A DNA stretch of 64,000 nucleotides, from the NCBI GenBank assembly GCA_001970955.1, contig MPUH01000035.1, positions 82,567 to 146,566 on the forward strand, given 5' to 3'. Both the position numbers and the translations under genes were made by a program. Under the pieces are notes generated by a model, which saw nothing but the letters and a program-made list of their open reading frames with translations, was not told where the DNA came from and did no database searches. This DNA is from Stentor coeruleus. Lineage: Eukaryota > Ciliophora > Heterotrichea > Heterotrichida > Stentoridae. This document shows, in pieces, positions 40,641-50,051 of this stretch (position 1 is its first letter; each line of letters starts with the position of its first letter).

Positions 40641-41555
40641 ATGGAAAGCGATCTTGTAAAAGAAGAGGTCTCAATCGCTCAATCCATCTCAGGCTCTGAT
40701 GAAATTGAAGAGCTGATGTAATCCCTACTTAGTAAAAACCTAGAAGACCAGTGCAAAATAAGCGAAAAATCAGGGAACTTCTTAGAAGCCGACAAAATCT
40801 ACCAACGAATCCTCGAGTTAAAAAAACAAGGCCAAATCAAAAAACGCGAAATTCTTATAGCAAGACAAAAAACCGAAGTTTCTGATATAGAACTAGCATA
40901 CCAAGAAGAAATCAAACTTCACAACTCCCAATGGCAAGAAAAACTTACTTTATTTAAACAAAGCTGTAAAGAGGCTGAAGATCAACTAGTCCAAAAACAG
41001 AAAACTGAATACGAAACTAACAAAATTTTACAAGAAGAATCTACACCAATAATTCCAAAACATTCCCCGGAATTATTAAATTTAAAACGTATACAAGACA
41101 CTTTAGTTAGAAATAAAGAGTATAAAGAAGCGTATTTTGTCCAACAACAAATGTTAGAATTAGAAGGAAAACTTAAAAGTACATGGGGACTTGATAGAGA
41201 AGCTAAAATACAACAGAATTTGGCTCAGATTGTAAAGAAACAAGAAAATGAAATGGCGTCGTTTAAACAAAAAATTCTCTCTGGAGCTGAGGAGTTGAAA
41301 AAAATGAGAAATGCGGAATATGAAAGTTTGATAAAGAAGTATCAGAATTTACGTAAGGAATTGGTTATAACACAGAAACTTGAACAGAATAGGTTTGAAG
41401 GGAAACATACGACAGGATGTGGGACTATGAATATTGATTTGAACCAGTCATCAAGAGCTATGTTTAGAACACCTATGAGCTCTAGACCTGCAACTGCTAT
41501 TGGAGATAGGTCATTGATTACAAGTGTATCAATTAAGAATTTAAGCTCACCTTAG
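40641..41555 (+). CDS. coiled-coil hypothetical protein
   Basis: 299 residues from two exons. Exon 1 (40641-40717) encodes MESDLVKEEVSIAQSISGSD plus five residues; the 15-nt intron 40718-40732 (GTAATCCCTACTTAG) removes an apparent in-frame TAA. The spliced text reads EEL-IKNLEDQCKISEKSGN. The middle is Glu/Lys/Gln coiled coil with FLEADKIYQRILELKKQ resembling a UVR/TPR-like helix pair, and the C-terminus is Ser/Thr-rich. No family recognised. Without the intron the gene would look like a 134-residue fragment starting at 41151. Confidence 0.75.
40718..40732 (+). other. 15-nt intron (coiled-coil gene)
   Basis: GTAATCCCTACTTAG, phase 2, A at position 10; makes the TAA at its start intronic. Confidence 0.85.
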
Positions 41556-41632
41556 AGATAATAGTTGAATAATCAAAAAGATAAACTTAAACCAATCGTT
41601 CTTAGCAAAATTTTCCTATATTTTACCAAAAC

Positions 41633-42589
41633 TTATAAGTATATTTTTAAAGCTAAAATAATCAGGAGCACTATAATAAAAATCACAAGTAATAAAATGC
41701 ATCCAGCCGCTCTAGTGCATTTCTGATGTTTTTCAGCTTTTACAAGCTCCTTATTTGCTTTTGTTGTATGCTCAAGGGTCATCTGTATATTATAATCAAT
41801 TCTATCCAAAATAGTCCCTTGAGTGACTACTAAAGAATTAAGTTCTTTAAAAATATCCGCTAAATCCACAACATTTGCCACCAAAGAATTTATTTCCTCA
41901 TTCCTATACTTTGCAATTTCCTGTTTATGATCCCCAAAATCATCATCTTCTAAAGAAATCTCATTACTTTCATATTCTAGCAAACTCTTAGGTGCTGCCG
42001 GGGCTATTTTCGCCACATAAATTTCTTGTTTTTTCTTATACCTTAATGTCATATCTTTAAGCTTTGTCGATAAACTTGCTATAATATTATTCCTAATATT
42101 TTTATCTTCAGAATTTCCCTCATGATTTCTCAGATCTTTTATTTGTGAATCAATATATTTTATTGTATTATAAACAGAATCACTTGTGAATTTTATTCTA
42201 CTATCAAGATTTTCATTAGGATTTGAATTATTACTTAACCCTTTTCCAAAAGATGAAGAATAGCTTCCAGTGCTATTATTTGACGAAAAGGGATTAACAA
42301 TTCTTTTTTGCTGCAAAGATTCAAGAAGTGTCATATTTTCTTTAAGTTTTCCAATTTCTTCTATGATTTTATCATATGTGTCAACCCATAAAGGTGGGAA
42401 TGCTGGTTTAAGTTTTTCTATAGGATCTAATTCTTCAAGAAGCTTTTCACTACCTCTAAAAGGTGAAATATCAACTTCAACTTGAAAGCGTTTACGTGGG
42501 GTACCAGTTTTACGTAGTTTTTTAAACTCATATGTGAGGACTCGTGATGACCCAATGGATTTCTGAATAGACCCGGAGATAAGTGACAT
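41633..42589 (-). CDS. STX16: syntaxin 16/Tlg2-type Qa-SNARE
   Basis: 318 residues, one exon, TAA stop. The FPPLWVD motif near residue 65 is typical of the STX16/Tlg2 subfamily. The SNARE helix near 235-290 reads ADIFKELNSLVVTQGTILDR, with the central Gln that defines Q-SNAREs, and the protein ends in a single membrane anchor (CILLLVIFIIVLLIILALKI). It mediates fusion of endosome-derived vesicles at the trans-Golgi network. The N-terminal SRVLTYEFKKLRK region also fits the family. Confidence 0.92.
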   Translation of the reverse strand: MSLISGSIQKSIGSSRVLTYEFKKLRKTGTPRKRFQVEVDISPFRGSEKLLEELDPIEKLKPAFPPLWVDTYDKIIEEIGKLKENMTLLESLQQKRIVNPFSSNNSTGSYSSSFGKGLSNNSNPNENLDSRIKFTSDSVYNTIKYIDSQIKDLRNHEGNSEDKNIRNNIIASLSTKLKDMTLRYKKKQEIYVAKIAPAAPKSLLEYESNEISLEDDDFGDHKQEIAKYRNEEINSLVANVVDLADIFKELNSLVVTQGTILDRIDYNIQMTLEHTTKANKELVKAEKHQKCTRAAGCILLLVIFIIVLLIILALKIYL

Positions 42590-42868
42590 ATTTTTCTAGA
42601 GAAAATATAAGAGAATATTAGAGAAATGTCTTTAGATACAGATAGAGAGTTTTCTTTCGCAAAAATATAGGAAAATGAGTTGTTTTTGAGTAACATTTTT
42701 TATAAGTATTTTAGGAATAATTTTTAGTTATAAAAACTTCAAGGATAGAATTTATTATTGCTGGAACTGTGAGTAGGATTGGAAAGTTAGATTATGTTTT
42801 AGGTTAGGGAAGGTTTAGTTTTAAGATAGGAATAGAATATAGGCATTTTTTAACCTGAAAGTATATAT

Positions 42869-43455
42869 GAATTTGGTTATGGTAAATCAAGTTTCTTGCT
42901 TATGATTTTCAGATAATATATATATAGGAAGTTTTATAGAAACTATAGGAGTTGATTTTATAAAATTATACAGAAAATCAAGACTGTTGATGTTAAAAGC
43001 AAAATTTATAAAATTATTAAACTGGGATATGACAGGCTAAGAAAAATTCAGAATAATATACTCTTGTTATTGTAGAGGGGCTCACGGTTTTATTGTAGTT
43101 TATGATGTTACAAGCAGAGAGACCTTTAACAATTTCAAAAACTAGATGGGAGAAATCTCGAAATATGTATCAGAAAATGTAAACCGCTTCTAGCAGGGAA
43201 CAAATATGATATTGATTCGAAAAAAGTGGTATCGACTGAAAAACGAAAAGAACTTGCTGACTCTCTTAAGATCCAATTTATAGAAACATCAACAAAGACA
43301 TCTATTATATTTGAAAAACTTTTCAGAATGCCTAGTGAATTTAAATCAAAATTGTCACTATAACAACTTCTAAACCTCTCATACAACAGCCTAAAGGAAC
43401 AAATTTAATATCAAGAAAAGCTATTAGGGTAAAGAAGAGCCAAGACTGCTGCTAG
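42869..43455 (+). pseudogene. decayed Rab GTPase gene
   Basis: A Rab1-like GTPase is recognisable in pieces: FGYGKSSFLL (P-loop), SFIETIGVDF (switch I), WDMTG[16 protein letters not shown] (switch II), [44 protein letters not shown], and a C-terminal KKSQDCC with the double Cys for prenylation (TAG at 43453). Lesions: at least three frameshifts, TAA at 43038-43040 exactly at the catalytic Gln of switch II, and TAG at 43143-43145 at the position of the conserved Trp. A 14-nt ATAAAATTATACAG insert after VDF looks like an intron that lost its donor. No functional product is possible under the standard code. Confidence 0.85.
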
Positions 43456-44070
43456 GATTTAGTTAGATATGATTAAATTTTAAATACAATAGATCAGTCT
43501 ACGATTAAATCATCAAGTTCAGATGACCGTCGTGATATTTTCATCAGTTGTTGTGTATAAATCAGCCTAACTATGACTCGGAGTGTTTTCATCGAGAAAC
43601 CCCTCTAGACTCATTTATCATCACATATTTTATATGGGAAAATATGGTATCAAATAAGAATGTATAGTAAATTTTTAGGTAATAATAAGATGTAAAAGAT
43701 TGGAATCTAAGTAGACTTAAAGAAGTTTATTATAGGAAACCACATAGAAAAAATAGAGGAATTGATAGTTTTGATAAGAAAAATTTACTCGAAAGATTTT
43801 GATATTTTGTATATAACACTTAAAGTTCATAAAATATTTTTATATAATCTTATATTAGGATTTATTGTTTTAAAACCTTGAGCATTTTTATGATTCTTAG
43901 TTTTTACCATAAAATTTCAGATACTAGTAATTGTAAAAATTATTTGAAAAATTATATGAGTTTATGAAAAGCTAGGATAATATTTATGCAGATTTTGATT
44001 TGATAAACATAAATTATGTATATAATTCTGAATTGTTATATGATAAGTTTAATATAAAAAAAAAAGTTTA
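43456..44070. other. intergenic, 615 bp
   Basis: Between the Rab remnant and the 5S gene. A short frame near 43494-43558 ends in SCCV and might be another GTPase-tail fragment, but it is too short to call. The rest is AT-rich with no feature seen. Confidence 0.4.
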
Positions 44071-44188
44071 GTTGTCAGCACAAGGGATTCCCTGGCGGTC
44101 TCCCACCCAAGTACTAACCTTGCCTTATGCCGCTTAACTTCAGAGTTCGGATGGGATCTGGTGCTTTAGGCATAGTATGGCCGACAAC
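44071..44188 (-). rRNA. 5S rRNA: 5S ribosomal RNA
   Basis: 118 nt on the minus strand from GTTGTCGGCC to GTGCTGACAAC. The ends pair to form helix I (GTTGTCGGC with GCTGACAAC). The internal promoter region is conserved (AGATCCCATCCGAACTCTG, GTTAGTACTTGGGTGGGAGA) and the 3' half GACCGCCAGGGAATCCCTTG has the normal helix IV/loop E layout. A T-run follows the 3' end after TAAAC, as expected for an RNA polymerase III terminator. This copy looks functional. Confidence 0.97.
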
Positions 44189-44580
44189 AATATTTAGTGA
44201 TTGTATCTGTATAAATACACTTCAATTTTTGTGTTATTATTGAGAAAAAAAATCTAATGTATTATATTGTGAGAATTTTATAACTTATAGGAATTTCAAT
44301 GAATTTCTTTTTTTTATTATGTTGATGATTTTGTGTTATATTTGGGGTAAGTTTGTATAGTAAACTTATATTTTTAAACGAACAACTTTTACAATTTTTC
44401 AGCTCTACTTATCATAATCGAATTTTACTTTTTAACTCAATCAAAATAATCTGCTAAAATTTAAAAGTTGTATAAACAATAAACCTTTATAGACTATAAT
44501 TTTGTTCATGAATATTTTCTAAGTCTTTTAAAAATTCTCAAGTGTATCAAAGTAACCAACCTATTATATATTAAAAATAC
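44189..44580. other. intergenic, 392 bp
   Basis: Between the 5S start and the ARMC9-like gene; the last 180 bp are C-rich and G-poor like other + gene 5' flanks. Nothing else recognised. Confidence 0.5.
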
Positions 44581-45729
44581 ATGAGTCAGGATCACATCGA
44601 CCAAAACATAAAGAAAAAAACTCAATCAGCAACTAAAAAGCAATTAGAAGAACTGAAACAAGCTCATGAAAACCTACTAAGATCATCTAAAAAAGTTTAT
44701 AAAATTGCTGTCAATGCTGTCAAACTTCTCGAAGACCATCATCTAGAGCAAGAAATCACAGCTTTATATAAAATGCAGTTATCACAAGCACAATATGATA
44801 TAGGAGCAAAACCTCTAAAGTCAACAGAAAGTTCATTAATGAGTAACATGTATATTCAAGGTTTAAGAAATCAAATGACCCATATGTTACAAACTAATGA
44901 TTATCCTAATCTATCACGTGAACTAGCAAAAATAAGAGTTGAATGTATATCAGCTCCTGTTAATCAAAGAAGAGGAATAGTGGATACATTACAAAAAAAT
45001 GATATATTTGGGGCAAATATTAGTCAAATGATTGGGGTAAAAAATAAAGGTGTTAAGAATGGGACTTTTGCTTTAGTGTCAATACTTTGTACAACTGAAG
45101 ATGGGAAGAATTATATACTTGGGGATAATCCAAGTGGTATAACAACTCTTCTTATGAAACAGCTTGAAGCACAAGAACGTAATAGTATTACTCAAAGATT
45201 TATTATTTCAGCATTATCGAAACTAAGTTTAGAAGATCCAGTTGTAGAATGTATGATTAATTCTCAGTTCCATAGTTGGATACTCAGTAATTTAATGAAG
45301 CATGATTTACATGAGTTTATTCAAAGCTTTGCTAGTGCGATTCTTGTTAATATTTTCAGTTCGAACTATGGGAAAGATTATTTAAGGGCTAATAAAGAAA
45401 TTAGTGATAGTATTGCTAGGAAACTACTTGTTTTTGCTAATCATGAAAATGTCCCTCTTGATGTTGCTTTCCATTGTATTCTATGTGTTTATGTTATAAG
45501 TGAAATATTCCAAGATATTAATTTTAACCAGGATATTACTCAAGTAGTAGAAGAAGTTTGGAAAACTCCAGATACAGGAGATGGTACAAAAAGTCGAATT
45601 TTCAAAATAAGCAATAATATTATAAATAGGAAACATGATTACAACAGCAAATCTATGCATAAAAAAGATAAAGTAGAAGATGATGTTATTTACTTTGAAT
45701 GTTTTAATGATGAAGCACCTATAGTTTAG
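44581..45729 (+). CDS. ARMC9: ARMC9-like armadillo-repeat ciliary protein
   Basis: 382 residues, one exon. The N-terminal ~110 residues are helical. From residue ~150 the text resembles the armadillo part of ARMC9: RNSITQRFIISALSKLSLED, FIQSFASAILVNIFSSNYGK and related helices. ARMC9 is a basal-body/ciliary-tip protein, linked in humans to Joubert syndrome, but its usual N-terminal LisH domain is not evident here and the protein is shorter than animal ARMC9, so it may be a divergent relative only. Confidence 0.5.
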   Translation: MSQDHIDQNIKKKTQSATKKQLEELKQAHENLLRSSKKVYKIAVNAVKLLEDHHLEQEITALYKMQLSQAQYDIGAKPLKSTESSLMSNMYIQGLRNQMTHMLQTNDYPNLSRELAKIRVECISAPVNQRRGIVDTLQKNDIFGANISQMIGVKNKGVKNGTFALVSILCTTEDGKNYILGDNPSGITTLLMKQLEAQERNSITQRFIISALSKLSLEDPVVECMINSQFHSWILSNLMKHDLHEFIQSFASAILVNIFSSNYGKDYLRANKEISDSIARKLLVFANHENVPLDVAFHCILCVYVISEIFQDINFNQDITQVVEEVWKTPDTGDGTKSRIFKISNNIINRKHDYNSKSMHKKDKVEDDVIYFECFNDEAPIV

Positions 45730-46054
45730 ATAATACCAAAATTAAGAATAGTTTATATACTTTATAAAAAATTTAGCTTAAAAAGAGAAGAAACAGAAAT
45801 TATTATATGAAAATTATATGCATTTATGTTTTCTTTATGATATTTTGATAGTCTTCAATTTAATACATGAAGTTTCATATTATCTCCCCGCAAAGTTATC
45901 ATCTTGAATCTAAATATTTTTAATCCAGTATAAATCTTTAAACCCTTTTCCTGATTTCTCTAATTCATCACAAATCCATTATATCCAATAAATTTTAATT
46001 CTATACAATTTATAAACTTTAATTCTTTTACTAATTTTATCTATTCAAAAATTC
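45730..46054. other. convergent intergenic region, 325 bp
   Basis: 3' flanks of the ARMC9-like gene and the kinase gene. AT-rich; no feature seen. Confidence 0.5.
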
Positions 46055-47328
46055 TTAAAGCAATTCAACTTTAAGTATCTGACCAGCTCCCACATGATCC
46101 TCTTCATATTCTTCACAACAATTAGCATTAACATCCACATTAAAACTTGAATATTCCTTAAACCAAGGATCTTTTAACAATTCCCTAGCTGTAGGTCTTT
46201 TATCAGGGTCTAAATTTATCATTTTCTCTATAAAAATCTTAGCTTTATTTGACACATACTCAGGGATAACATAATACCCACAAACAATCAGTTTATAAAG
46301 TTCCTTATCATTATTTGCACGAAAAGGAAAAGTACCTGTTAATAACACAAACAAAAGAACCCCAGCTGCCCATATATCTACAGGTGGTCCACGATAATCT
46401 TTTTTATCAACAATTTCAGGAGCCATATAATTAGGTGTTCCACAAAACATTTTAACCATTTTATCATTAGAAAAACAAGTAGCAAATCCAAAGTCAATAA
46501 GCTTAACATTACCATTTTTGTCTATAAGTGTATTTTCAAGTTTAATATCTCTATGGGTTATGTTTTTACTATGTAAATAATCTAGTGTAAGTAAGATTTT
46601 TTCGAATATTTTATTAGCTTCAGGCTCTTCTAATCTTCGATTTATCTTTCTTTTAAGTAAATGATTTAAAGATCCTCCTGATATATATTCTAATATAATA
46701 TATATATTTTTTGGAGTATTTATGCTATGATAAAGTTTGATAATGTTTGGATGATTGATTTTTGACAGGATTTTAATTTCATTTTGTATGGTTTTCTCTT
46801 GATTTTTATCAGTGAATTTGGATTTGTTGTAGATTTTGATTGCAACTTTTTTTTGTGTGCTTTTTTGAATAGCATATTTTACTGTGCCGTAAGCTCCTGT
46901 TCCGATTGTACTGCCGATTGTGTAGTCTTTTAAAGGAACTTGTCGGTATGAAGTTGGATTTTTTTGCATTCGGATTGAGTTTTGTTTACTAGTTGGCTTG
47001 AGATTCTAATAACTTTATTAACTTTTATTGTAGGGGCATTTTCGTTTTTCGCAGGTTGCAATAAAAAACCTTTGTTTTTTGTGTACTGATCGGATAAACG
47101 GATACACGCTCTCTTGCTTTTAACTGGGGAATCATAATTTATAAGTCCATCAAAGCATCTTTCTGAAATATTGGATGAGTATACAGCTTTCTCTTTTATC
47201 ATTTCAGTAATAGGGTTAACACCGAACCTATTAAGCCAAGAATTGTAAGTAATTGAAATCTTTGATGGGGTATTTCTTGATTGCGTTGTTGCACTTTGAA
47301 TATTCGACCCACTTCTTTTGGAAAACAT
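46055..47328 (-). CDS. Ser/Thr protein kinase (CAMK/SNF1-like)
   Basis: The kinase domain (~300 residues, start MQKNPTSYRQVPLKDYTIGS) is complete: GTGAYGTVKYA glycine loop, VAIKIYNKSKF lysine, LEYISGGSLNHLL hinge, THRDIKLEN catalytic loop, DFGFA, and TPNYMAPEI. This order is nearest to CAMK/SNF1-type kinases. Upstream, a 132-codon frame starting at ATG 47328 overlaps it by 40 nt in another frame; a 17-nt GTTAATAAAGTTATTAG (47022-47006) would join the two in frame into 418 residues with a Ser-rich N-terminal extension. This candidate lacks the A10 feature, so the extension is uncertain while the kinase itself is secure. Confidence 0.8.
47006..47022 (-). other. possible 17-nt intron (kinase)
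   Basis: GTTAATAAAGTTATTAG, phase 0. It would fuse the upstream 132-codon frame with the kinase frame, but its length and lack of A10 differ from the standard introns. Confidence 0.45.
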
Positions 47329-47634
47329 AAATAAAAAAGAATAATTTATAATAAGTGAATTAAGTCAGAAGTATAAGAATTTTATATATAAGCTTGAATT
47401 TAATAATATTCAGATTTTTATGTTATGGATACTAATTCGTGTATCTTGTCGGTATTAAAATTATTATTAATGGATTGCCATTTAACTAAAAATCATATTA
47501 TCTAAAAACCATGATATCAACACGAGTAAGATTAATTTAAATATTTTCTGCCAGCATTTAACATTTATATAATAATTATTAAAACTATAAACCATAATCC
47601 CATTATTCCCATATAAAGTCTATTATCTAATCTT
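47329..47634. other. intergenic, 306 bp
   Basis: 5' flank of the kinase gene and 3' flank of the ankyrin gene. AT-rich; nothing recognised. Confidence 0.5.
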
Positions 47635-48258
47635 TTAGATAAACATAACTAATTCTTTAACAACAAATCTTGGTAGTTTATTCAAATAAGTATCATTCTT
47701 AAACATATAAATCATCAAAAAAGGTATTCTTCTTTTAAAAGCATCATGCTTTCTAATAACAAGTTTTATATTCTCAGGTAAACCTTTTATTACTTCCTGA
47801 TATTCTTCATTATGCAATATTGAAGTATCAGCTCCATGATCAAGAAGAAATTGAATAAGCTCATCATTTCCTCTATATAAAGATTGAACCAAAGGATATT
47901 CATCATATTTTGTATTTATATTTGCCCCAAGATCTAATAAAATCTTTATGCTATCATATCTTTTATAGTAACATGCTCGAGTTAAAGGACTTGAACCATT
48001 TTTTCCTGTTTGATTAGCATCACAACCTATGGAATGAAGATATTTTATAACTTCTGTCTTATTATGATAAGCTGCAAAAGTCATCAAAGTCAAGCCTTGC
48101 TATTTAGTTGCTACCTTTGTTAATAATTTTGGATCTATGTTTTTTGTTTCAAATAACTGACTCAATTCATTTATATTTCCAGATTTTATTGATTCTAATA
48201 TTTCATCTTCGAATGGGATTGAGCTGTCTTTTATAAAAAAACTTAAGAGAGATTTCAT
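47635..48258 (-). CDS. ankyrin-repeat protein
   Basis: 202 residues from two exons. Exon 1 starts MKSLLSFFIKDSSIPFEDEI (48258); the 15-nt intron 48114-48100 (GTAGCAACTAAATAG) removes an in-frame TAG and joins LLTK to QGLTLMTFAAYHNKTEVIKY. About three to four ankyrin repeats follow (GSSPLTRACYYKRYDSIKIL, YPLVQSLYRGNDELIQFLLD-HGAD). The last 40 residues are a helical cap. A protein-binding role is implied; the partner is unknown. The 5' flank contains an assembly join, so an additional upstream exon cannot be excluded. Confidence 0.75.
48100..48114 (-). other. 15-nt intron (ankyrin gene)
   Basis: GTAGCAACTAAATAG, phase 0, A at position 10. Confidence 0.85.
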
Positions 48259-48583
48259 TTATATTAGTAAAAAGAACATTACTTTTATATGATTTTTGGT
48301 ATCAAAAAAGTAAAGGAAAATGCAGTTAAANATATTAGTAAAAAGAACATTACTTTTATATGATTTTTGGTATCAAAAAAGTAAAGGAAAATGCAGTTAA
48401 AGAAGATTTTGAAGAATGATATGTTTAATAAAATATAAATAACACTATATATAAAGTATGAAATATTAGTTTATAGTTATAATAAATAACACTATATATA
48501 AAATATGAAATCAAATTGTAAAAAATCAGTTTATTTGAATATGAATTTATGTGGTATTTATACTGATATTAAAGTTATATATC
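48259..48583. other. divergent intergenic region, 325 bp
   Basis: Between the ankyrin gene and the second 5S copy; holds the N join plus a near-duplicate AAATAACACTATATATAAA at ~48437 and ~48484. No gene seen. Confidence 0.5.
48261..48401. repeat. duplicated contig ends around N (70 nt)
   Basis: 48261-48330 and 48332-48401 are identical around N at 48331, just upstream of the ankyrin gene start. Confidence 0.88.
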
Positions 48584-48701
48584 GTTGTCGGCCATACTAT
48601 GCCTAAAGCACCAGATCCCATCCGAACTCTGAAGTTAAGCGGCAAGCGGCATAAGGCAAGGTTAGTACTTGGGTGGGAGGCCGCTCCCTTGTGCTGACAA
48701 C
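48584..48701 (+). rRNA. 5S rRNA: variant 5S rRNA copy (possible pseudogene)
   Basis: 118 nt on the plus strand, identical to the other copy over the first ~50 nt but with a 7-nt tandem duplication (AAGCGGC repeated at 48637-48650), an A-to-G change, and loss of CAGGGAA from the 3' half (CCGC joins TCCCTTG directly). The two changes cancel, so the length is unchanged. The loss hits helix IV and the loop beside it, so the RNA may not fold or bind L5/TFIIIA normally. It is followed by TAAAC and a 23-T run, so transcription could still end correctly. Confidence 0.9.
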
Positions 48702-49334
48702 TAAACTTTTTTTTTTTTTTTTTTTTTTTACTCTGTTTATATATTCATCTTTATAATATGTTTTAATTACACCTATTTCCTTGTTATTTAATAAATAAAT
48801 CAGTATTCAGCTATCTTGAAATTTCATTTTAAATTACTTTATAAAATTATGTTTTCATTAGTTTTATCAAGGTATTCAATCAAATCACTCTTCATATTAT
48901 AAATAATAAACTTTGTTTGAATGAGGATTCCAAAAATTTTATTTATTTATAATCAGACTCATGGGTGAGGTGTAGATGATATGTTTTGATAATTATGATA
49001 ATCATAAAATAATATTTTGGTTTAAATAAGCTTATAATGGCTTTAAGATAATACAATTGTTTAGATAATATATAGTAGAATTATTTAGTTTTATAGTATT
49101 GATAAATTTGAAAAATATAGTGTAATTTTGATAATTGTAAATAGAAAAATTATATATAATATTTATAGGATTTAAAAAGTGTAGTGGGTATATTTATATT
49201 AGATGCTAATGTGGAAAGAGTAGAGAAATATTTTAATTTTTTAAAGGTTAAGCAAGAAATAATAATATTATCATTTTGGTTTAGACATTCATAATTTACT
49301 TAATATGAAGTTTAAATGTATTAACATTAAAAAA
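48702..49334. other. intergenic, 630 bp
   Basis: 5S terminator, then AT-rich spacer leading to the Rab-like gene. No other element recognised. Confidence 0.5.
48707..48729 (+). terminator. 23-T run, Pol III terminator of 5S
   Basis: Uninterrupted T23 beginning 6 nt after the 5S 3' end. The other copy also has TAAAC followed by a T-run. Confidence 0.7.
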
Positions 49335-49925
49335 ATGAACCCAATACCAACTCTGAGCATTCTTGCCCTAGGACATCCACGAGTAGGCCGAAGATCATTG
49401 CTTAAAAGGTTCTCAAAAGGGACATTCACCCCCGACCGATCTCCAAACACAGGCATTGAAATAGCTTATAAGACAACACAAGTAAATGGTGAGACCTTAA
49501 AAATCAAAATCGTGTCTATATCAGGAATACATATGTCTGATAATATAGACGAAGGGACATTAAATTGTATGAGAGGAGCTATCTTGATTTATGACATAAC
49601 CGATTCTTCAACTTTATCTAGTTTCGCAAAATGGATTGCAGAACTACAACATTACAAGAAAAGGTTTATACCTATTATAATAATAGGTAACAAATGTGAT
49701 ATGGAAAGACCTGACAATGAAGATTTTGCTGAAGAAATCGGAGAAGCTCATAATATAACAGTTTTCAAAACTAGTGCTAAAACAGGAGAAGGTGTTGATG
49801 AAGCTTTTAATGCTATAATCAATTGGATATTTGCTAAAAACAAGAATGTTGTAAATGAAATTAAAAAAGAAACTGTCATACTTAGAGAAGAAGATGAAGT
49901 ACAAGCTACTTGTTCAATGCTATAA
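49335..49925 (+). CDS. atypical Rab-like small GTPase
   Basis: 196 residues from the ATG encoding MNPIPTLSILALGHPRVGRR; an upstream in-frame ATG (49305) adds ten residues that look like leader. The Ras-superfamily fold is clear (NKCDM, TSAKTGEGVDEAF, AILIYDITDSSTLSSFAKWI), but the active-site motifs are altered: the P-loop is GHPRVGRRS, with Arg where GKS has its Lys, and switch II reads SISGIHM in place of WDTAGQE, so the catalytic Gln is missing. The C-terminus CSML fits a CaaX prenylation site rather than Rab-type double Cys. It probably does not cycle GTP like a normal Rab. Confidence 0.8.
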   Translation: MNPIPTLSILALGHPRVGRRSLLKRFSKGTFTPDRSPNTGIEIAYKTTQVNGETLKIKIVSISGIHMSDNIDEGTLNCMRGAILIYDITDSSTLSSFAKWIAELQHYKKRFIPIIIIGNKCDMERPDNEDFAEEIGEAHNITVFKTSAKTGEGVDEAFNAIINWIFAKNKNVVNEIKKETVILREEDEVQATCSML

Positions 49926-50051
49926 GTAACTAAAGATAATTTCTTTATAATAAAAACTCAATTAAAAAAGCAATAAATTATTATCAAAACATCATCAAAA
50001 TTTACTTTAAAAAAATGATTATCAGCATCTTTTGAAATAAAAAAATCATAA

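Noticed and set aside
40718-40732. In-frame TAA as readthrough or Gln codon in the 40.6 kb gene
   Set aside because: It is the start of GTAATCCCTACTTAG, a typical 15-nt intron with A10; splicing restores the frame.
43135-43386. 83-codon minus-strand frame
   Set aside because: Antisense shadow of the Rab pseudogene, whose + strand pieces match the GTPase motifs.
17417-43455. Genome using TAA/TAG as Gln
   Set aside because: Nearly all genes end cleanly at TAA/TAG at the family-expected place, and stops in two broken genes fall on conserved Trp. Most apparent in-frame stops elsewhere vanish as 15-nt introns.
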